From assembly GCF_913063105.1 (NCBI RefSeq), contig NZ_CAJXYQ010000005.1, positions 186,001 to 250,000 of the forward strand: a stretch of DNA of 64,000 bases. Direction: 5' to 3'. Origin of the DNA: an uncultured Draconibacterium sp. Its GTDB lineage: Bacteria; Bacteroidota; Bacteroidia; Bacteroidales; Prolixibacteraceae. A program made the position numbers and the translations under genes. Under the pieces are notes generated by a model. It was not told the DNA's origin, searched no databases, and saw only the letters and a list, made by a program, of their open reading frames with translations. Shown here piece by piece: positions 18,385-28,660 of the stretch. The first letter of the stretch is position 1, and every line of letters starts with the position of its first letter.

Positions 18385-19824
18385 ATGAAGAAATACTTGT
18401 TCATAGGGCTAATGTTGTTTGCGTGTTTTACCATCCATGCACAGGTTTTTAATTATGTGGTTGATAAAAACGGTAGTGCCGATTTTACAAGTATTCAGGA
18501 AGCAATAAATGCAGTTTCCAGTAACAATAATGAGAGAACACTCATATTTGTAAAAAATGGAACGTATTACGAAAAAGTGCAGGTTTCAACCGATAAAATA
18601 AATGTGAGTTTAATTGGGCAGGATGCCGAAAAAGTACGACTTACATACGACGATAATCCTCAAAAAGGAACTTCTCCGGCTGATACTTATACCATGTTGG
18701 CTGGTGGTAATGGTTTGTATGTTGAGAATATGACCATTGAAAACTCTTCGGGCGATGTGGGCCAGGCAATTGCCATAAGAACAACCGGAGATACAATGGC
18801 ATTTAAGAACTGTCATTTCATTGGATTTCAGGATACTTATTATGCCCATAAAAACCGTCAGTATAATTTAAATTGTACTGTTAAAGGTGCAACCGACTTT
18901 ATTTATGGCGATGCCACTGCAGTTTTTGATAGCTGCACCATAAATTGTGTGAAAGGCGGAAGCTATATTTCGGCCCCGGCTGATACAAAACTTATTAGCT
19001 GGATTTACGGAAAAAAGTTTTTGCATGGTTTGCTATTTAGGTATTGTAACGTAACGGCTGATGATGATGTGCCGGTCAGCAGCTACTATCTGGGACGGCC
19101 CTGGCAACCCGATGCTTCATCGGTTTATATCAGTTGTGTGTTAGGTCGCCACATAAAAGCCGAAGGCTGGTCAACCTGGAGCGGAGATAACCACTTAAGT
19201 GCAGTGTTTGCAGAGTACCAGAATAAAAATGAAGATGGCAGTTTAACAGATATTTCGCAACGAGCGGAATGGAGTTCGCAGTTGGATTCTGCAACTGTAG
19301 CTAGCCGTTATAAACTCAGTTATTTTCTTAGAAAAAACGGAAAGACCTGGGATCCGCTTCGCATGACTCTTGAACAGGAATCTCCAAATGGGGTGAGTCT
19401 TGGCAATAATACTTTGAGTTGGAATGCAGTAGACAATGCCATAGGTTATGTGGTTTTTAAAAACGATTCAGTACTTGGTTTTACAAGCACAACAATGTTC
19501 CAGGCAACAAATCTAACGGGTAACAGCACTGATTATCAAATAAAATCAGTTACAAAGTACGGTGCACTCAGCCTTAGTACCTATTCTATTCCAACAGGTG
19601 TTAATGGGCTCCCCAAAAACACAAAACTGATTCAGACCTATAAAAACGGCATTGTTAATTTTAGTCAGGTCGTAAATTATCAGGTTTTTACATTATCCGG
19701 GGTGTTAGTTGATTCCGGTAAATCAGACAATGTAAATATCCAGACAGAGCATTCGGGTATGTATATTGTTCAGGTTAAAAATAATAGAGGAGAGACAGCG
19801 GCAATAAAAATAATGAATCAGTAA
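18385..19824 (+). CDS. Pectin methylesterase, CE8, with T9SS sorting domain
   Basis: 479 residues from ATG 18385; the frame extends to TTG 18376 but ATG directly precedes a good signal peptide (MKKYLFIGLMLFACFTIHAQ). CE8 beta-helix hallmarks are present: GQAIA (Q127), GFQDTYY (D150), DFIYGDATAVF (D171) and YLGRPW (R238, W240). D150 and D171 are the acid/base and nucleophile of the family. A fibronectin III-like segment (LSWNAVDNAIGYVVF) precedes a short T9SS domain ending AAIKIMNQ. It removes methyl esters from homogalacturonan so that the neighbouring pectate lyases can act. The gene lies 9 bases after lyase B and is presumably cotranscribed. Confidence 0.9.
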   Translation: MKKYLFIGLMLFACFTIHAQVFNYVVDKNGSADFTSIQEAINAVSSNNNERTLIFVKNGTYYEKVQVSTDKINVSLIGQDAEKVRLTYDDNPQKGTSPADTYTMLAGGNGLYVENMTIENSSGDVGQAIAIRTTGDTMAFKNCHFIGFQDTYYAHKNRQYNLNCTVKGATDFIYGDATAVFDSCTINCVKGGSYISAPADTKLISWIYGKKFLHGLLFRYCNVTADDDVPVSSYYLGRPWQPDASSVYISCVLGRHIKAEGWSTWSGDNHLSAVFAEYQNKNEDGSLTDISQRAEWSSQLDSATVASRYKLSYFLRKNGKTWDPLRMTLEQESPNGVSLGNNTLSWNAVDNAIGYVVFKNDSVLGFTSTTMFQATNLTGNSTDYQIKSVTKYGALSLSTYSIPTGVNGLPKNTKLIQTYKNGIVNFSQVVNYQVFTLSGVLVDSGKSDNVNIQTEHSGMYIVQVKNNRGETAAIKIMNQ

Positions 19825-19841
19825 TAAGAGAGAGGACTGCT

Positions 19842-19861
19842 ATAAAGGACATTTCCTTTAT
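19842..19861 (+). other. Intergenic stem-loop after the CE8 gene
   Basis: A perfect 8-bp stem ATAAAGGA/TCCTTTAT closes a CATT loop 17 bases after the CE8 stop. No T-tract follows, so it is not a standard terminator; it may be an RNA-processing or stability element within a long transcript. Confidence 0.4.
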
Positions 19862-19949
19862 GTTGTATGGCATGAAAAATAGTGATTGAAGTTTGTCCAC
19901 TTTTTCATAGTACATGCAAGTATTAATAAAATATTAAATTGAAAATAAG

Positions 19950-21644
19950 ATGAGGATTTTGAAAGTATTTACAGTATTTAGTTTTTTTTGTTTAGTAAGT
20001 CAGTTGGCATTTGCCCAATACCCCGACATGGGTGAAGTACAGCCAACAGTTGATTCATTAAACAGGGTTTGGAATAAAATGGATGCCGAGGCCTGGGAGA
20101 AGGCGCTGCCGGTAATCTTAAACGATATGCAAAATGATAAACCCTATAACCAGTGGGCGCAAAGAGCCGATGACTTACCTCAAGCTGATATTCCAGCTTT
20201 TCCGGGTGCCGAAGGTGGTGGTATGTACACTGTTGGAGGCCGTGGTGGAAAAGTTTTTGTTGTTACAAATTTGGCCGATAGTGGCCCCGGAACACTCCGC
20301 GAAGCCTGCGATGCCGGCGGTGCTCGTATTGTTGTTTTTAATGTGGCCGGCATAATTAAATTAGAAAGGCCAATAAACATTAATGCACCTTATATTACCA
20401 TTGCAGGGCAAACCGCTCCCGGTGATGGTGTATGCATTGCTGGTGAATCATTTTTAATCAATACACACGATGTAATTATCCGCCACATGCGCTTTCGTAG
20501 AGGTGATACCTGGGTAGGCCGTCGCGACGATGCCATCGGTGGAAATCCAGTTGGAAATATCATTATCGACCACATTTCCGCATCGTGGGGATTAGATGAA
20601 AACATGACTTTGTATCGCCATATGTTTACTGATGCACCAAACAATCCAAAAGCAGGCCGCCACAAATATTCTTTGGTAAATATTACCATTCAAAACTCAA
20701 TTTTTGCCGAGGGATTAGATACCTATAACCATGCCTTTGGTAGTACCCTGGGCGGACAAAACTGTATGTTTGTTCGTAACGTATGGACCAACAACACCGG
20801 TCGTAATCCATCAGTTGGTATGAACGGTACCTTTAACTTTGTAAACAATGTGGTAAACAACTGGTGGCACCGTACCATGGATGGTGGCGATTACAGCACC
20901 CGTTACCAGTTAATTAACAACTACTACAAACCTGGACCAATAACACCAAAAGATAAACCTGTTGGTCATCGTTTTGTAAAACCCGAATCGCGCTACGAGC
21001 TCGGTGGAGTTAAAATTTACGGAAAAGTATGGGTAGATGGAAATATTATGGAAGGCTATCCTGAAATTACTTCCAACAACTGGAAAGGAATTCAAATTGA
21101 AGGCATGGATGGAGCCGGCGAATATTTGCCACAAATAAAATCGGGTAAGCCGTTTAAAATGCCTTATGTAAGCATAATGGAGGCGCAGGAAGCACACGAT
21201 TTTGTACTTGAAAATGCCGGTGCGAACCTACCTAAAAGAGATGCTGTTGATAAGCGACTGCTAAAACAGGTGAAAACTAATAAAATTAACCTCGACGATT
21301 ATACCGAAATCGATTCACTGTACCAGTTTAAACACCGAAGATTAGGACCTGATTCGTGGAAAAAAGGAATTATTACAGATATCCGCCAAGTAGGTGGCTA
21401 CCCTGAGTATAAAGGCCAACCTTATAAAGATTCGGATAAGGATGGTATGCCTGACAAATGGGAAAATAAATACAAAAAGTTAGGACTTGACCCCAATGAC
21501 CCGACAGATGCTACCGAAGATTGTAATGGTGACGGTTATACTAACATCGAAAAATATATTAACGGTATTGATCCTTCTAAAAAAATAGATTGGACCAATC
21601 TCGAAAATAATTACGATACACTTTCTAAAAAGGGAGAATTATAG
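19950..21644 (+). CDS. PL1-family pectate lyase C, periplasmic type
   Basis: 564 residues with a signal peptide (cleavage near AFAQ|Y) and about 60 helical residues before the beta-helix. Lyase signatures: FPGAEGGGMYTVGGRGG (84-100), ITIAGQTAPGDG, IIDH (205-208) and a catalytic-arginine region NTGRNPS (282-288) that differs from the NSRxPR form of lyases A and B. Ends with DSDKDGMPDKWE and DCNGDGYTN Ca2+-loop motifs and no T9SS domain, so it is probably periplasmic, acting on imported oligogalacturonides. A 125-base gap precedes it, the largest so far in the locus, so a separate promoter is possible. Confidence 0.87.
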   Translation: MRILKVFTVFSFFCLVSQLAFAQYPDMGEVQPTVDSLNRVWNKMDAEAWEKALPVILNDMQNDKPYNQWAQRADDLPQADIPAFPGAEGGGMYTVGGRGGKVFVVTNLADSGPGTLREACDAGGARIVVFNVAGIIKLERPININAPYITIAGQTAPGDGVCIAGESFLINTHDVIIRHMRFRRGDTWVGRRDDAIGGNPVGNIIIDHISASWGLDENMTLYRHMFTDAPNNPKAGRHKYSLVNITIQNSIFAEGLDTYNHAFGSTLGGQNCMFVRNVWTNNTGRNPSVGMNGTFNFVNNVVNNWWHRTMDGGDYSTRYQLINNYYKPGPITPKDKPVGHRFVKPESRYELGGVKIYGKVWVDGNIMEGYPEITSNNWKGIQIEGMDGAGEYLPQIKSGKPFKMPYVSIMEAQEAHDFVLENAGANLPKRDAVDKRLLKQVKTNKINLDDYTEIDSLYQFKHRRLGPDSWKKGIITDIRQVGGYPEYKGQPYKDSDKDGMPDKWENKYKKLGLDPNDPTDATEDCNGDGYTNIEKYINGIDPSKKIDWTNLENNYDTLSKKGEL

Positions 21645-21686
21645 GCTGAAACAAAAAAGTAACTGGAAAAATCTATACTAATCATT

Positions 21687-24600
21687 GTGAAAAGTATTCT
21701 CATAGTATGTTTATTGCTCGCTAGTCTAACGGTTATCGCGCAAACTTCAACACAAGCTGATAAAATTGTTGTTACGGGTTCTATAACTGATGAGAAAGGC
21801 GAAACAATGGTTGGTGTAAACGTGGTGGTTAAAAATACCACCAACGGAACCATTTCAGATGTAAACGGAAAATATTTGCTGTCTGTAAATCCAAATGATA
21901 CCTTATTTATTTCATTTGTTGGTTACGATACAAAAGATATTCTCGTTAAGGGTAGAACTAAAATAGACATTAAACTGCATGAAAATATTACTGATCTTGA
22001 TGAAGTTGTAGTAATAGGTTATGGAGAGGTAAAACGTGCAAATTTGCTTGGTTCTGTCGCAAATATTTCTGCTGTTGAATTGGTGGACTACGTAGCCCCA
22101 TCACTAACACATATGATAGAGGGGAGAATGCCTGGTGTTCACGTAAACCAGAGACAACCCAGCGGAAGTCCGGGAGCAGATACCCAAATTCAAATTCGAA
22201 CTGAAACTTCATTTGGTTTGTCAGGGGAACTGTTAAAAGATTTTTCACCATTATTTATTGTTGATGGATTTGAGGTTTCTAAAGAGAATTACGATATGCT
22301 TGATCCTTCAGAGATTGAAAGTATGTCGGTTTTAAAGGATGCTTCGGCAGCTGTTTATGGAAGCAAAGGTTCAAATGGGGTGATTTTGGTGAAAACAAAC
22401 CGAGGAAAAGAAGGGAAGTTGAAAGTAAGTTACTCAGGCAGTGTAGGTGTTAGCGATGCTACTACAATGGTTGAAATGATGAGTGCTTATGATCATGCGA
22501 GAACCATCAATGCCCGTTATATTGATGAACCGGATAAGCTCATTTCGGCAGAAGAGTTGGAAGCAATGAAAGACCTGGATTACAACTGGGTGGACGATGC
22601 CTGGCAAAAATCGATTGTAACAAAACATGCGCTAACATTTTCAGGAGGAACCAGCCGGGTAAAGTATTTTGTAGGAGGTAATTATATGTATACCAATGCC
22701 AATTTTCCTGAAATGGGTTATGGTAAATATTCGTTGCGATTAGGTTTAGATGCCGAAATAGCAAAAGGTTTATATGCATCAGCAACCGTTTCTTTTGACG
22801 ATAAGGACTGGCAACGGCCCGACGGGGCATCATTTGGTTCTTTGCTGAATTCGCCGAAGTGGAAACCGGCCTTTATTGATGGCCTTCCGGTTGGTAATGG
22901 AACGAATGCTCCGTTGTATTTATACGAGATAGAAAGTTACAGAAGAGACGTTAATAAAGGGAACACATTAAATCTTAGGTTAACATACGATTTCGAGAAA
23001 ATAAAAGGACTTCGGGCTTCAGCTTCGTATAGTAGGCGCGAAACACATGGTTACATAAAGAATTACACAATTCCATATACCGTTTATGAATTCGGGCATC
23101 CTGAAGATTTTATTTACATATTAAATAATGAAATTATTAGTCCAAAAACAGTAACCAACGACGACCGCATTTTCGAGAGGTATACGCATGGAAGCAGTTA
23201 TCAGTTAAACCTTAGTTTAAACTATAATAAAACCATAGGACAACATAATTTTGCATCATTCTTTACCTATGAACAATATGAAGGGGAGGGCTTCGATTTT
23301 CAGGGAGTATCCGAATTTATTCAGACCTATGGGCTTGAATTGCAGCAAGCATTTCTTACACCCTATACTTCAGGAGGTATGAGTGAAAGTGGTGACCTTG
23401 GTGCTGTGTTGCGACTAAATTATGGATTTGCTGATAAATATTTATTGGAATCAACTTTGAGGTTTGAAACCACTACGAAATTTGCGCCTGGTGAACGCGA
23501 AGCCTGGTTTCCATCAGTCTCGGTAGGTTGGGTTGCCAGTAAAGAGAGTTTTATACAGGAATATCTGTCATTTATGGATTTTATGAAGATACGGTTTTCA
23601 ATGGGCTTAACCGGGCTTGCGTCTGTTGCTCCCTATGAATACATGAGGAAATATAGCGTGACTGGTCAAACCTATTTGTTTGGTTCTGATGTTCCGGCTA
23701 GTGGACTGGGAGTTGGGGGTAAAACTGATGTGATAAGTACAGGTGTTAGCTGGGAGAAATCTTTGATGCATAACCTTGGATTAGACCTGAAGTTTTTAGA
23801 TAACAAACTGGACTTTTCAATGGATGCATTTTATACTTATCAATACGATATTTTAGATAAAAGAACCGTCGAGTTTCCTTTAACAGCTGGAATGGGACAA
23901 ATGCCTGGCGAAAACATTGGCCGTCTTGAAGCCTGGGGCTTCGATGGAAAGATTTCTTACAGAGGAACAATTGGAAGTAATGCATTTTGGAAAATTAGTG
24001 GAAATTTTGATTATGCCACAAACCGTATTATTGAAATGCCAACAGAATATCCTGAAAACGATTTTCGCTACCCAATTGGCAGAAGTACCTATGCTATTGA
24101 CCTTGAGCAAGGTTTCATAAATCATGGAATTATCCGTACACAGGAGCAATTAGATGCCATTAACGCCGAATATATGGAAAAATGGGGACACGGTTATTTA
24201 ATTGATGGAAGACCTGTTGGACTGGGCGCTTTTCATTATGAAGATATTGGCAGACAGGGAAACACAAGCATAGGTGAGCCCCGCACTGTTTTCGAACCCG
24301 ATGGCTACATTAACGAGTACGACAAAAAATACCTTGAAAAAATAAACGACGAATTGACGTGGCGGAACCTGTTTCCAACAAACTTATCGATGAGTGGCGG
24401 TTGGAAAGATGTTCGTGTAAATATGTTATGGTCGATGGCCTACGGTTTTTACAACAGGGTAGTCGATAAGTCGGCACGTGGAACGGCGACAGAATCGAGT
24501 AATGCACCTTCGTTTTGGGCCGATTTCTGGACACTCGAAAATCCTAATGCAAAATATCCGAGTCCCTATTATGCTTCATCTAACCAGTGGGTTTCTACTT

Positions 24601-24830
24601 TTTGGATGAAAGATATTTATCAATTACGCTTACAAAATCTGAATGTATCTTATGTTTTGCCAAGGGAGATGACAAAAAAATGGGGCGTGGAGCAGTTTCG
24701 TATATACTTTTCCGGAACAAACCTATGGACCCCCGTATCAACCTATAAGTACAAAGATGATGCATTAAATGGTTACAGTTCATATCCAATTCAACGAACG
24801 TTTAACCTTGGTATTAATGTAAATATTTAA
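21687..24830 (+). CDS. SusC-like TonB-dependent transporter 2 without a SusD partner
   Basis: 1047 residues, starting at GTG 21687 with a signal peptide (MKSILIVCLLLASLTVIAQ). Same order as transporter 1: carboxypeptidase-like domain (VVTGSITDEKGETMVGVNVVV in part), plug start DLDEVVVIGYGEVKRANLLG, plug, barrel and C-terminal beta-strand LGINVNI. It is similar to transporter 1 along its whole length, including shared long segments such as SNQWVSTFWMKDIYQLRL, so the two are paralogues. The gene is intact, yet the next gene is DUF3826 rather than susD. It either shares the single SusD at 12929-14770 or works with another lipoprotein. Confidence 0.92.
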   Translation: MKSILIVCLLLASLTVIAQTSTQADKIVVTGSITDEKGETMVGVNVVVKNTTNGTISDVNGKYLLSVNPNDTLFISFVGYDTKDILVKGRTKIDIKLHENITDLDEVVVIGYGEVKRANLLGSVANISAVELVDYVAPSLTHMIEGRMPGVHVNQRQPSGSPGADTQIQIRTETSFGLSGELLKDFSPLFIVDGFEVSKENYDMLDPSEIESMSVLKDASAAVYGSKGSNGVILVKTNRGKEGKLKVSYSGSVGVSDATTMVEMMSAYDHARTINARYIDEPDKLISAEELEAMKDLDYNWVDDAWQKSIVTKHALTFSGGTSRVKYFVGGNYMYTNANFPEMGYGKYSLRLGLDAEIAKGLYASATVSFDDKDWQRPDGASFGSLLNSPKWKPAFIDGLPVGNGTNAPLYLYEIESYRRDVNKGNTLNLRLTYDFEKIKGLRASASYSRRETHGYIKNYTIPYTVYEFGHPEDFIYILNNEIISPKTVTNDDRIFERYTHGSSYQLNLSLNYNKTIGQHNFASFFTYEQYEGEGFDFQGVSEFIQTYGLELQQAFLTPYTSGGMSESGDLGAVLRLNYGFADKYLLESTLRFETTTKFAPGEREAWFPSVSVGWVASKESFIQEYLSFMDFMKIRFSMGLTGLASVAPYEYMRKYSVTGQTYLFGSDVPASGLGVGGKTDVISTGVSWEKSLMHNLGLDLKFLDNKLDFSMDAFYTYQYDILDKRTVEFPLTAGMGQMPGENIGRLEAWGFDGKISYRGTIGSNAFWKISGNFDYATNRIIEMPTEYPENDFRYPIGRSTYAIDLEQGFINHGIIRTQEQLDAINAEYMEKWGHGYLIDGRPVGLGAFHYEDIGRQGNTSIGEPRTVFEPDGYINEYDKKYLEKINDELTWRNLFPTNLSMSGGWKDVRVNMLWSMAYGFYNRVVDKSARGTATESSNAPSFWADFWTLENPNAKYPSPYYASSNQWVSTFWMKDIYQLRLQNLNVSYVLPREMTKKWGVEQFRIYFSGTNLWTPVSTYKYKDDALNGYSSYPIQRTFNLGINVNI

Positions 24831-24853
24831 TTTGAAAACAGAAACAACTTAAA

Positions 24854-25507
24854 ATGAATAGACTTTTTGCAGTAACTCTTTTATTGTTGCAAGTTTTTAT
24901 TTCGCTTGCACAGCAAAATGAAGCAGTAGATGAATACACACGCGTAATAACCGGCCGGGCAGACAAAATTGTCAATGCCATGGAATTTTCTTGCGAAACG
25001 GTTAAAATACAGGTGCGCGATATCATAGTAGAGCATTACCGTTTTCTGAATGATGCCGAAGAAGCACGAAACGCCGATGTGGCAAAAATTCGTGAAGATT
25101 TTGCCGGGAATAAAGAACTGCGCGATGCAAAAATCGACTTGCGTAAAGCTGAGCAGGAATTAAAAACACGCGACCATCATTTTGCTTTTTATGCTCAATT
25201 AAAAAATGTAATTTCAGAAGAACAAATCGACCAGGTAAAAGACGGGCTAACCTATGACGTATTAAACGTAACATACAAAGCTACTTGTGATATGATTCCA
25301 AGCCTTACCGAAGAAGAAAAGGCACAAATTATGGTTTGGCTGATTGAAGCTCGTGAACACGCCATTGATGGCGGCTCGTCAAAAGAAAAGCACGGCTGGT
25401 TTGGAAAATATAAAGGTAGAATTAACAATTACCTCTCCGACAGAGGTTACGACTTGAAAGCCGAACGTAAAGCGTGGGAGCAGCGACTGGAAGAACGGAA
25501 AAAATAA
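24854..25507 (+). CDS. DUF3826 family secreted protein
   Basis: 217 residues with a signal peptide (MNRLFAVTLLLLQVFISLAQ). The rest is predicted mostly helical and highly charged. The C-terminal KYKGRINNYLSDRGYDLKAER in part is what I recognise as the DUF3826 signature. Members are common in pectin utilisation loci of Bacteroidota but I know of no biochemical function. It lies 23 bases after susC 2 and 5 bases before the beta-helix protein, so it is cotranscribed. Periplasmic location is inferred from the signal peptide without lipobox or sorting domain. Confidence 0.75.
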   Translation: MNRLFAVTLLLLQVFISLAQQNEAVDEYTRVITGRADKIVNAMEFSCETVKIQVRDIIVEHYRFLNDAEEARNADVAKIREDFAGNKELRDAKIDLRKAEQELKTRDHHFAFYAQLKNVISEEQIDQVKDGLTYDVLNVTYKATCDMIPSLTEEEKAQIMVWLIEAREHAIDGGSSKEKHGWFGKYKGRINNYLSDRGYDLKAERKAWEQRLEERKK

Positions 25508-25512
25508 TATTA

Positions 25513-28500
25513 ATGCAAAACAGAGCTGATAGTAAGAAAAAATTGGGGCAACATAACAGGTTTATGTTGCTTGCTTTTTTATGTTTTTTTACTTTTTTTA
25601 CAGTAGCCCAAAATTACGAGCTTCCGGCTATTCGTTGGGAAAACCGACAACTGGTATCCACTGCCGACAGTCTTGGGAATATCATTCCCGATTATTCGTT
25701 TTGCGGCTACAAAGCCTCAAACGAAAAAATTCCACAAGTTCCGGTAAAAGTGGTGGTTCCCGCACAAAAAGCCGATGCAACAGAAGCCATTCAAAAGGCA
25801 ATCGATTATATGGCCAGTTTACCAGTTCTTGAAAACGGTTTTCGCGGCACCATTCTATTGCAGGAGGGAGAGTACAATGTTTCCGGTCGTTTTTTAGTGG
25901 AAGCTTCGGGCATTGTGTTGCGCGGAAGTGGCAAAAACACTATTCTCAGGGCAACCGGAGTCGACCGCGAAACTCTTATCCGTGTTGCGGGCTCAAATGA
26001 TTTACAGGTAAGCAATTCAAGGCTTATTACTTCTGAATATGTGCCTGTTGGTTCAAAAACAATTCAGGTTGACGATGTGGCTAATTTTAAGACAGGAATG
26101 CAGGTTGTTGTCCATCGTCCATCCACCCAGGAATGGATTGATAAATTGAAAATGAATGAATTTGGTGGCGAAACCTCGTGGTTGGGCTGGAAACCCGGCA
26201 GAAGGGATTTAACCTGGGAGCGAACCATCGAAAAAATTGACGGCAATACTTTAGTTTTAAATGCGCCCATAACAACGGCACTGGATAAAAAATATGGAGG
26301 TGCAACTGTTAGTACCATGCAATGGCCGGGTAGAATTGAAAATATTGGAATTGAAAATTTAACCCTGGAGTCTGAATTCGATAAAAACAATCTAAAAGAT
26401 GAAAACCATTGCTGGTTTGCCATCACCATTGAAAGCGCTAAAAACGCCTGGGTAAGGCAGGTAAACTTCCGTTATTTTGCAGGTTCGGCAGTGGCTTTAT
26501 ACGAAACGGCAAGCAAAATAACTGTTGAAGACTGTATTTCCACACATCCGGTTTCAGAAGTTGCCGGGCAAAGGCGGAATACCTTTTTTACCATGGGGCA
26601 GCAAACACTTTTTTTACGGTGTTATGCCGAAAACGGGATGCACGATTTTGCCACAGGATTTGCCGCAGCCGGACCAAATGCTTTTGTTCAATGTAAATCA
26701 GTTTTACCCAACAGCTTTAGCGGAGCAATCGACAGTTGGGCATCGGGAGTTTTATTCGATATTGTTAAAGTGGATGGTCATGCCCTGAGTTTTAAAAACC
26801 GCGGCCAGGACGGGCAGGGAGCTGGATGGACAGCAGCTAGCTCAATGATGTGGCAATGTTCTGCATCAAAAATTGAATGTTTTGCTCCACCAACTGCTCA
26901 AAACTGGGCCTACGGCGCCTGGGCGCAATTTGCTGGAAACGGATTGTGGTACGAAGCCAACAGCCACATCAGACCACGTAGTTTGTTTTTTGCACAACTG
27001 GCCAAACGTTTAAACAAAGATTTAAAAGATTTTCAAAACGAAATAATCCCTTTCGAAGGCGAGTCTACCTCAAGTCCAACCATTGAACAGGCAGAAGCAT
27101 TTACAAAAAACGCAGTTAACTCACCCATCCAACTAAAAGATTATATTGAACAGGCCGCGGAAAGAAATCCTATTTCAACGAAAGCTGAAAATTCACTTTT
27201 GGTAGCAGAAATTCAATCCGAAAAAGGAGAAGAAGTTCGGGAGAATAAATCGATAGAACTGGTTAACGGTAACCTGATATTTAATGGTGAACACATTGTA
27301 GGAAGCCGCTTTTCGGTGCCCTGGTGGCGGGGCGATGCACGACCTTATGCTGCTTTAAAGGCTAGTCCGGCAATAACTCGTTATGTTCCCGGAAGAATAG
27401 GTTTAGGTTACACCGACAACCTGCAGGAGGTCGTTGAAGCGATGGAACAGACAGGAACTATTGCCATCGACCATAATTACGGCCTTTGGTACGACCGACG
27501 CAGAGATGACCATGAACGAGTGCGACGGTTTAATGCCGAGGTTTGGGCACCATTTTACGAACAACCCTTCTCGCGAAGCGGAGTGGGAGAAGCCTGGGAC
27601 CGTTTGAGTAAATACGACCTCACAAAACCAAATCCATGGTATTGGAACCGTTTACGTAAGTTTTCTGAATTGGCAGAAGAGAAGGGAAAAATGCTCATTC
27701 ATCAAAACTATTTTCAGCACAATATTTTAGAGGCTGGGGCGCATTGGGCTGATTCGCCCTGGCGACCTGCAAATAACATTAACAACACAGGTTTTCCTGA
27801 ACCTGCGCCTTATGCCGGCGATAAACGTATTTACTTAACTGAACAGTTTTACGATATAACCCATCCCATTAGAAAAGAACTACACAGAAATTATATTCGC
27901 CAGTGCCTTGAAAATTTTAAAGGACAATCAAACGTAATTCAGTGCATAAGTGCAGAATACACGGGACCGCTGCATTTTGTTGAGTTTTGGTTGGATGTAA
28001 TTGCTGAATGGGAAAATGAAACAGGCGAAAATGCGCTGGTGGCTTTAAGCACTACAAAAGATGTTCAGGATGCGATTTTGGCCGATAAAAAGCGCTCAAA
28101 AATTGTTGATATCATCGATATCCGATATTGGGCATACCGTCCCGATGGCTCGGCGTACGCACCGCCCGGAGGGGCTAACCTGGCACCACGGCAACATGCC
28201 CGTAAAGTAAAAACAGGAAAGCGCTCGTTTGAAAGTGTTTATCGTGCCGTTGCTGAGTATCGTACCAAATTCCCAGAAAAAGCAGTTATTTATTCCGAAG
28301 GGCATTACACGGGCTATGGTTGGGCCGTTTTTATGGGCGGAGGTTCCTTACCCGTGTTAAGTTCATTGGTGCACGAAGGGTTATTGCAGGCTGCTTCAAC
28401 CATGTTACCATTTAAAACCGATGAAGAACAAACTTTTGGTCTTAAAGATGACCAAAACGGAATCATAATTTTCAGCAAGAACAAAAAATCGATATCAGCA

Positions 28501-28656
28501 GATTTGAGTGGTCTGCAAGGAAAATACGAAGTGCTTTTTATCAATCCGTCAAACGGAAAACTGATTGAGAAGGGGCAGAATATTTTGGGAAATCAAATAA
28601 ATACAATTAGTCTACCTGCACAAGGAGATATTATAACCTGGATTAAAAAGAAATAG
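25513..28656 (+). CDS. Beta-helix protein with C-terminal TIM-barrel-like (DUF6298-type) domain
   Basis: 1047 residues from ATG 25513; an upstream GTG at 25474 would overlap DUF3826. After a signal segment (LLAFLCFFTFFTVAQ) residues of about 60-530 form a right-handed beta-helix of the pectate-lyase-3 superfamily (GFRGTILLQEGEYNVSG, GIVLRGSGKNTILRA). Residues of about 570-960 (PWWRGDARPYAALKASPAITR in part, HNYGLWYDRRRDDHERVRRF, AEYTGPLHFVEFWLD) look like a TIM-barrel glycosidase and I think correspond to DUF6298. A short C-terminal beta-sandwich ends the protein. Activity unknown; the fold combination and position suggest attack on a pectic side chain or backbone fragment in the periplasm. 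Confidence 0.7.
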   Translation: MQNRADSKKKLGQHNRFMLLAFLCFFTFFTVAQNYELPAIRWENRQLVSTADSLGNIIPDYSFCGYKASNEKIPQVPVKVVVPAQKADATEAIQKAIDYMASLPVLENGFRGTILLQEGEYNVSGRFLVEASGIVLRGSGKNTILRATGVDRETLIRVAGSNDLQVSNSRLITSEYVPVGSKTIQVDDVANFKTGMQVVVHRPSTQEWIDKLKMNEFGGETSWLGWKPGRRDLTWERTIEKIDGNTLVLNAPITTALDKKYGGATVSTMQWPGRIENIGIENLTLESEFDKNNLKDENHCWFAITIESAKNAWVRQVNFRYFAGSAVALYETASKITVEDCISTHPVSEVAGQRRNTFFTMGQQTLFLRCYAENGMHDFATGFAAAGPNAFVQCKSVLPNSFSGAIDSWASGVLFDIVKVDGHALSFKNRGQDGQGAGWTAASSMMWQCSASKIECFAPPTAQNWAYGAWAQFAGNGLWYEANSHIRPRSLFFAQLAKRLNKDLKDFQNEIIPFEGESTSSPTIEQAEAFTKNAVNSPIQLKDYIEQAAERNPISTKAENSLLVAEIQSEKGEEVRENKSIELVNGNLIFNGEHIVGSRFSVPWWRGDARPYAALKASPAITRYVPGRIGLGYTDNLQEVVEAMEQTGTIAIDHNYGLWYDRRRDDHERVRRFNAEVWAPFYEQPFSRSGVGEAWDRLSKYDLTKPNPWYWNRLRKFSELAEEKGKMLIHQNYFQHNILEAGAHWADSPWRPANNINNTGFPEPAPYAGDKRIYLTEQFYDITHPIRKELHRNYIRQCLENFKGQSNVIQCISAEYTGPLHFVEFWLDVIAEWENETGENALVALSTTKDVQDAILADKKRSKIVDIIDIRYWAYRPDGSAYAPPGGANLAPRQHARKVKTGKRSFESVYRAVAEYRTKFPEKAVIYSEGHYTGYGWAVFMGGGSLPVLSSLVHEGLLQAASTMLPFKTDEEQTFGLKDDQNGIIIFSKNKKSISADLSGLQGKYEVLFINPSNGKLIEKGQNILGNQINTISLPAQGDIITWIKKK

Positions 28657-28660
28657 AATC

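Noticed and set aside
21687..24830. Second SusC suspected to be a pseudogene because SusD is missing
   Set aside because: The frame is uninterrupted from signal peptide to final beta-strand and aligns along its length with transporter 1.
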